Source: Trueperaceae bacterium (lineage in GTDB: Bacteria; Deinococcota; Deinococci; Deinococcales; Trueperaceae). From it: a stretch of 64,000 nucleotides of DNA. The DNA is taken from positions 98,805 to 162,804 of the forward strand of contig CP070651.1 in assembly GCA_020354625.1 (NCBI GenBank), written 5' to 3'. The notes under the pieces were generated by a model, which saw only the letters and a list, made by a program, of their open reading frames with translations, did no database searches and was not told where the DNA came from. This document shows positions 60,607 to 64,000 of the stretch, piece by piece. Made by a program: the position numbers and the translations under genes. Every line of letters begins with the position of its first letter. Positions within the stretch are counted from its first letter, which is position 1.

Positions 60607-60966
60607 ATGAACCTACTGATCCGTTGGGCTCTGAACGCGCTGGCGCTCTACTTGACCACACTTCTCAATGTGGGTCTCTCATTCAGCCGACCAGGCCTTG
60701 GGCCAGTGTTGGTAGCAGCCCTGGTGTTAGGCCTTGTCAACGCGATCGTGCGTCCTATTATGATCGTGCTGACTTTGCCGTTGACATTTCTGACTCTGGG
60801 GCTCTTTCTCTTGGTCGTCAACGCGCTCGCGATCGGCATCGTAGCGGCGCTGACTCCACTGCAGGTATCGGGTTTTGGTGGGGCTGTCTTGGGAGCTCTG
60901 GTGTTGTCGATCATCAGCGGGGTTCTCACGCGCCTGTTTAGAGAGGAACGTGGCTCAAGTTCCTAA
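60607..60966 (+). CDS. small polytopic membrane protein (phage holin 4_2 family, PF04020-like)
   Basis: A 119-residue protein with four predicted helices (about 3-22, 30-50, 54-75, 86-110), including NAIVRPIMIVLTLPLTFLTLG, the family signature. Despite the family name, chromosomal members are not phage genes; their role is unknown, perhaps membrane stress. TATACT lies six bases before the ATG. No phage genes are nearby. Confidence 0.88.
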   Translation: MNLLIRWALNALALYLTTLLNVGLSFSRPGLGPVLVAALVLGLVNAIVRPIMIVLTLPLTFLTLGLFLLVVNALAIGIVAALTPLQVSGFGGAVLGALVLSIISGVLTRLFREERGSSS

Positions 60967-61111
60967 CCAGCTGTGTGATGTGAGTGAGCTACCTTCTGTG
61001 TTTCGGCCTGGCTGCGCCAGATGGAAACATCGCGTGGAATAGGCAAGAGGCGATGAGTGGACACCCCGGTCGAACAACAGGACTTCATATGACACCAGAA
61101 TGTGGTGCCGA

Positions 61112-61780
61112 TCACCGTTTTCTCGGAAGGTACTTCTGCCAGATGGGGTCGATTTCGAGCAAGAGGCCGTAGGCTGAGCTGAACAAGAACTGCGGGGCGG
61201 CCGGACGATGTCGAAGGTCCATTCTCGCCTCGTCTGGGGTGCGATCTCGTTTTTTTGCATTGCAGCGACGGCAGCACGCCACCACGTTCTCCCATGTCGT
61301 CGGTCCACCACGGCTTCTCGGTATGACATGATCGAGGGTGAGATCGTTGCTCCTCTGTGTACAGTATTGGCATGTGTGGTCGTCGCGACGGAATACATTA
61401 CGCCGATTGAAGGCTACTCGCTGTCTGTGAGGGCGCTTCACATATCGCTTCAACCGAATCACGCTGGGAACAGTGAAGATGCGACTCGGAGTACGGAGCA
61501 CCTTAGGTGCATCTTCGACCCGTTCAGCGACCTCATACATGAGGAGCGAAATCGCCCTTTTGACAGAACAGACATGAAGGGGTTCGAAGCTTGCGTTGAG
61601 TATGAGAACCCGTGCCCCGCTGAGATCGATAAGCGGTTCAAGCTCGAGGGAATTATTCTCTGTGGATAGTGACTGGAGTCCCTCGAGTGCGTCGATGCGG
61701 TTGTCAATCGATTGTGAGGCGGTCCCTACCTCCCATTGGCTTCGTTCACCATTATAGGTCATCGATCGAAGCATCCACAC
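61112..61780 (-). CDS. HNH endonuclease
   Basis: About 222 residues. An HNH domain is in the C-terminal half: CQYCTQRSNDLTLDHVIPRSRGG and NVVACCRRCNAKKRDRTP, with four zinc cysteines and the DHV/N/H catalytic residues. The N-terminal part (LILNASFEPLHVCSVKRAISLL) matches chromosomal HNH proteins found widely in Actinobacteria and Deinococcus, not homing enzymes. The start is unsure: ATG 61762 or further up; a TATAAT just after 61762 does not set any start. Confidence 0.82.
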   Translation of the reverse strand: MWMLRSMTYNGERSQWEVGTASQSIDNRIDALEGLQSLSTENNSLELEPLIDLSGARVLILNASFEPLHVCSVKRAISLLMYEVAERVEDAPKVLRTPSRIFTVPSVIRLKRYVKRPHRQRVAFNRRNVFRRDDHTCQYCTQRSNDLTLDHVIPRSRGGPTTWENVVACCRRCNAKKRDRTPDEARMDLRHRPAAPQFLFSSAYGLLLEIDPIWQKYLPRKR

Positions 61781-61832
61781 AGATGTGTTGTTGAGAGGCG
61801 AGCACAGAAATCATGACGTCTCGAAGCTTCGG

Positions 61833-62852
61833 TTAACGCGGTTCCAGTGCCAGCTCTAAAAGCTTTGTGATCAGATCGGGGTAAGAGAGGCCGGCGGCTT
61901 GCCAGAGCCTCGGGTACATACTGGTCTCTGTAAATCCCGGGATGGTGTTGATCTCGTTGAGATAGACTTCTCCGCTCTCTTGTTGATAAAAGAAATCTAC
62001 CCGTGCCAACCCGGCACAGTCGATCGCCAGGAATGCTCGCCGAGAGAGGTCTTGGCAGGTCGCTTCGATCTCTTTAGAGATGGCAGCAGGGATGATGAGA
62101 TCTGCTTCCCCCTCGGTGTACTTTGTCTCGTAGTCGTAAAAGGTGGTGTCGTAGCGAATCTCGCCTACGGGACTCACCTCGGGAGCGTCGTTTCCCAACA
62201 CGGCAACTTCGAGTTCGCGAATCGTGTTGAGGCCTTGTTCTACGATAACGCGACGGTCGTGCTCGAATGCGGTTTCAAGCGAGGTCTGTAGTTCCCCCTC
62301 GTCTTCCGCTTTGGTGATGCCGATACTCGAGCCGAGATTGGCTGGTTTGATGAAGAGTGGAAATCCTAACCGAGCCGTTTCCTCCAGTACCTGTTTTGGA
62401 GCCGTGTTCCAGCGGTAACGGGTCACACCACGATAGCCGACCTGCGGGAAACCGTGTGCACCGAAAACCGATTTCATGACGAGCTTGTCCATGCCGACGG
62501 CGCTTCCCAAAACACCTGCTCCGACGTGGGGTAATCCCATCAACCGCAAGAGCCCTTGGACGCTTCCATCTTCGCCAAACGGTCCGTGGAGCAGGGGGAA
62601 CACGATATCGAAGCGATGTCTATCGAGTTGTGGAAGCTCTGTCACCGAAAGATTTTCTGTCTGGGTTTCGCCGCTCGTGAGGGCTTTGAGAGAATCTTGA
62701 CGAGAGAGCAGATGGCCGCTCCGATCGATCACCAGCGGTGTAAGCTCGAGCTGCTCACCAGATGCCTCCAGTACCGAGCGGGCCGAGGCGAGGGATACCT
62801 CGTGTTCTTCAGACTGACCGCCGCAAAGGAGTAGGACGCGTAGCGCCTTCAT
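61833..62852 (-). CDS. ddl: D-alanine-D-alanine ligase
   Basis: Ddl joins two D-Ala for peptidoglycan precursors. A 339-residue ATP-grasp enzyme: LLCGGQSEEHEVSLASA, HGPFGEDGSVQGLL, FIKPANLGSSIGITKA, YDYETKYTEGEADLIIPA and VYLNEINTIPGFT. GAGG lies six bases before the ATG and a TAACTT box further up, so this gene has a leader. It is downstream of the enoyl-CoA hydratase gene on the same strand. Confidence 0.96.
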   Translation of the reverse strand: MKALRVLLLCGGQSEEHEVSLASARSVLEASGEQLELTPLVIDRSGHLLSRQDSLKALTSGETQTENLSVTELPQLDRHRFDIVFPLLHGPFGEDGSVQGLLRLMGLPHVGAGVLGSAVGMDKLVMKSVFGAHGFPQVGYRGVTRYRWNTAPKQVLEETARLGFPLFIKPANLGSSIGITKAEDEGELQTSLETAFEHDRRVIVEQGLNTIRELEVAVLGNDAPEVSPVGEIRYDTTFYDYETKYTEGEADLIIPAAISKEIEATCQDLSRRAFLAIDCAGLARVDFFYQQESGEVYLNEINTIPGFTETSMYPRLWQAAGLSYPDLITKLLELALEPR

Positions 62853-62919
62853 AACAAACCTCGCATCAAAATGTGTAAGTTACACACTACGCACACTCTA
62901 TGTCGAATCCTATACCGGG

Positions 62920-63723
62920 TCAAGTCGCGTTCGGAGTCTCATTGTCCTCTTTGGACCAGCTGGGTCGGCGCTTTTCGAGAAACGCACGGATTCCCTCTTG
63001 GAGCTCGGCTGAGGTTCTCGACAGTGCGTTCAATTCGGTCGCAAAGCGCAGGCCATCCTCGAGGCCCATGCCCGGGATGCTTGCGAGGAGCGTTTTGGTC
63101 ATGGCCAGGGAACCGGGTGCATTGGCTGCGAGGGCGCTTGCACGAGAGATTGCGGTGCTGACGACGCTTGTTGAAGGTGTAACCTCATTGGCCAAACCCA
63201 ACGCCTCGGCTTCTTGTGCGGATATGAGCCGGCCTGAAAGCAAGAGATCTCTTGCCCGTTTTTCCCCCACCTGGCGTACGAGGAAGACGCTGACCAGCGC
63301 AGCTACAAAACCGATGCGCGACTCGGTGAATCCCATTTTCGCGTCCGTGCTCATCACGGTGAGGTCGCACGCGGTGGCCAGACCAGCGCCACCCGCGACA
63401 GCGTGTCCGTTTAGAGCTCCGACCACAGGTTTCGGCAACGTGTAGAGTTGGTGAAAGAGATCCGCCAGCTGCTTCGAATCTTGTCGGTTTTCGGCACTAC
63501 TTTGCTTGATGACGTGTTCGAGCTCACCGAGATCCATACCAGCGCAGAATGCCGTACCGGCACCTGTTAGCACCACGGCGCGAACCGTCTCTGCCTCTGT
63601 TGCCTGGCGAAGTGCCAGTGCCAGCTCTTGCCGCAATTCTCGGTCGAGAGCGTTTCGTACTTCAGGGCGGTTCAGGGTGAGGATACGAACGGCACCTTCG
63701 TCCTCGATCAATATGGCGGCCAT
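62920..63723 (-). CDS. enoyl-CoA hydratase/isomerase family protein
   Basis: A 267-residue crotonase-fold protein: LNRPEVRNALDRELRQEL, GAGTAFCAGMDLGELE (oxyanion hole), and NGHAVAGGAGLATACDL. Of the two catalytic Glu usual in hydratases, the second region reads FTESRIGF, so one Glu is present; substrate and reaction are open. TAAAAT stands six bases before the ATG. It fits with the CoA-ester metabolism implied by the mutase at 19 kb. Confidence 0.9.
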   Translation of the reverse strand: MAAILIEDEGAVRILTLNRPEVRNALDRELRQELALALRQATEAETVRAVVLTGAGTAFCAGMDLGELEHVIKQSSAENRQDSKQLADLFHQLYTLPKPVVGALNGHAVAGGAGLATACDLTVMSTDAKMGFTESRIGFVAALVSVFLVRQVGEKRARDLLLSGRLISAQEAEALGLANEVTPSTSVVSTAISRASALAANAPGSLAMTKTLLASIPGMGLEDGLRFATELNALSRTSAELQEGIRAFLEKRRPSWSKEDNETPNAT

Positions 63724-63729
63724 ACCATC

Positions 63730-63735
63730 ATTTTA
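63730..63735 (-). promoter_or_regulatory. -10 box of the enoyl-CoA hydratase gene, leaderless type
   Basis: TAAAAT on the minus strand, six bases before ATG 63723. Confidence 0.55.
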
Positions 63736-63950
63736 CGTGCACCTTGCTCGACACGTTCGGATTCACACGCTTGAGCGTGTCCGTCAACATATCGAAGTTT
63801 GAAACCCTGGGTCGCTGTCGCCGGCGTATTGCGTCGATCTATGGTCTGGTTGGAGATCAGCCGGGCCCGGTTTGACCGATATGCTCTAAACCGGCTTTCA
63901 GTGCACTTGTCACGCAAACTGAACGCATTTGCTTAACCTCGCTCTGCTCG

Positions 63951-63977
63951 GGTGATCTTGGCAGTGCCAAGATCACC
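63951..63977. promoter_or_regulatory. 27-base palindrome near the window end
   Basis: GGTGATCTTGGCA (63951-63963), G, TGCCAAGATCACC (63965-63977): perfect 13-bp arms around one base. No U-run follows. The gene it serves lies outside the window or none is seen; the stretch 63724-64000 contains no convincing gene. Confidence 0.6.
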
Positions 63978-64000
63978 GAAAGATGGTTTAGACCAACGGC

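Noticed and set aside
60607..60966. Prophage remnant because of the holin-family protein
   Set aside because: No other phage genes are nearby and this four-helix family is common on normal chromosomes.
61739..61770. TATAAT just after 61762 as the promoter of the HNH gene
   Set aside because: It lies downstream of the last in-frame start codon that keeps the conserved part, so it cannot drive this gene as read.
61112..61780. HNH protein as a homing endonuclease or mobile element
   Set aside because: It has the layout of the widespread chromosomal HNH family, with no intron, intein, att site or repeat around it.
1..64000. CRISPR arrays, cas genes, restriction systems or toxin-antitoxin pairs
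   Set aside because: No spaced direct repeats, no recognisable defence genes and no small gene pairs of that type were found.

Overview
The window is an ordinary, gene-dense bacterial chromosome segment with about 66 protein genes, one tRNA, no rRNA and no clear insertion sequence, prophage or CRISPR array. Gene content and signals suggest the Deinococcus-Thermus phylum, perhaps a Truepera-like member of moderate GC. Three things point there: menaquinone made by the futalosine route (mqnD, a UbiA prenyltransferase), small lineage-type proteins (a short GidA-like flavoprotein, a probable DUF3809 protein), and a striking number of genes whose start codon lies 5-9 bases after a TANNNT -10 box with no Shine-Dalgarno site. 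That is the leaderless mRNA layout known from Deinococcus and Thermus. The assignment is inference; there is no rRNA to confirm it.

Layout. 0-6.4 kb: a cut hypothetical gene, a GidA-like protein, mqnD (-), the infC-rpmI-rplT translation operon, a FAD amino acid oxidase (-) and a lone hisD. 6.4-10.1 kb (-): metallo-hydrolase, glycosyltransferase, site-2 protease and dxr. 10.2-11.7 kb (+): a CBS-ACT sensor and a YlmH-like S4 protein, then a gap with two strong inverted repeats. 12-16.5 kb (-): one compact operon cdaA-cdaR-def-fmt-der, joining c-di-AMP synthesis with formyl-Met handling and ribosome assembly. 16.7-22.7 kb (+): prfB with its programmed +1 frameshift, ygfZ, a split methylmalonyl-CoA mutase, a 517-base gap with a 23-base tandem repeat, and a LysM/M23 peptidase. 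22.7-28.6 kb: a zinc-ribbon coiled-coil gene (-) behind a candidate attenuator, a small unknown, a DUF512 radical SAM protein, UbiA, tRNA-Asp, a Lon-N domain protein and truD.

28.6-44.8 kb: a large VWA membrane protein, a pseudo-receiver histidine kinase, rnhB, a PSP1/RicT protein facing holB and a phosphoesterase, a PEGA protein, a possible beta-barrel protein, glgP, an HD protein, two tandem signal peptidases, a DUF368 transporter-like protein and two small lineage-type proteins. 44.8-52.7 kb: mnmE-hemL (-), then a long (+) run PAP2, truA, moaC, GNAT, HMA-like, DUF503, Asp23 and a DAK2 kinase. 52.8-64 kb: a lipoprotein, a secreted unknown, a repeat-bearing gap, pyrF, secA, rsmD, a GNAT-like protein, a small membrane protein, an HNH protein, ddl and an enoyl-CoA hydratase.

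Most genes are housekeeping. The most interesting content is in expression signals: about 20 leaderless-type promoters, an apparent AUA start for infC, the RF2 frameshift site, UUG starts with strong ribosome sites in the cdaA operon, a terminator inside a 5' leader at 23.4 kb, and structured non-coding elements at 11.7-11.9, 21.2-21.3, 54.8-55.0 and 63.95 kb.
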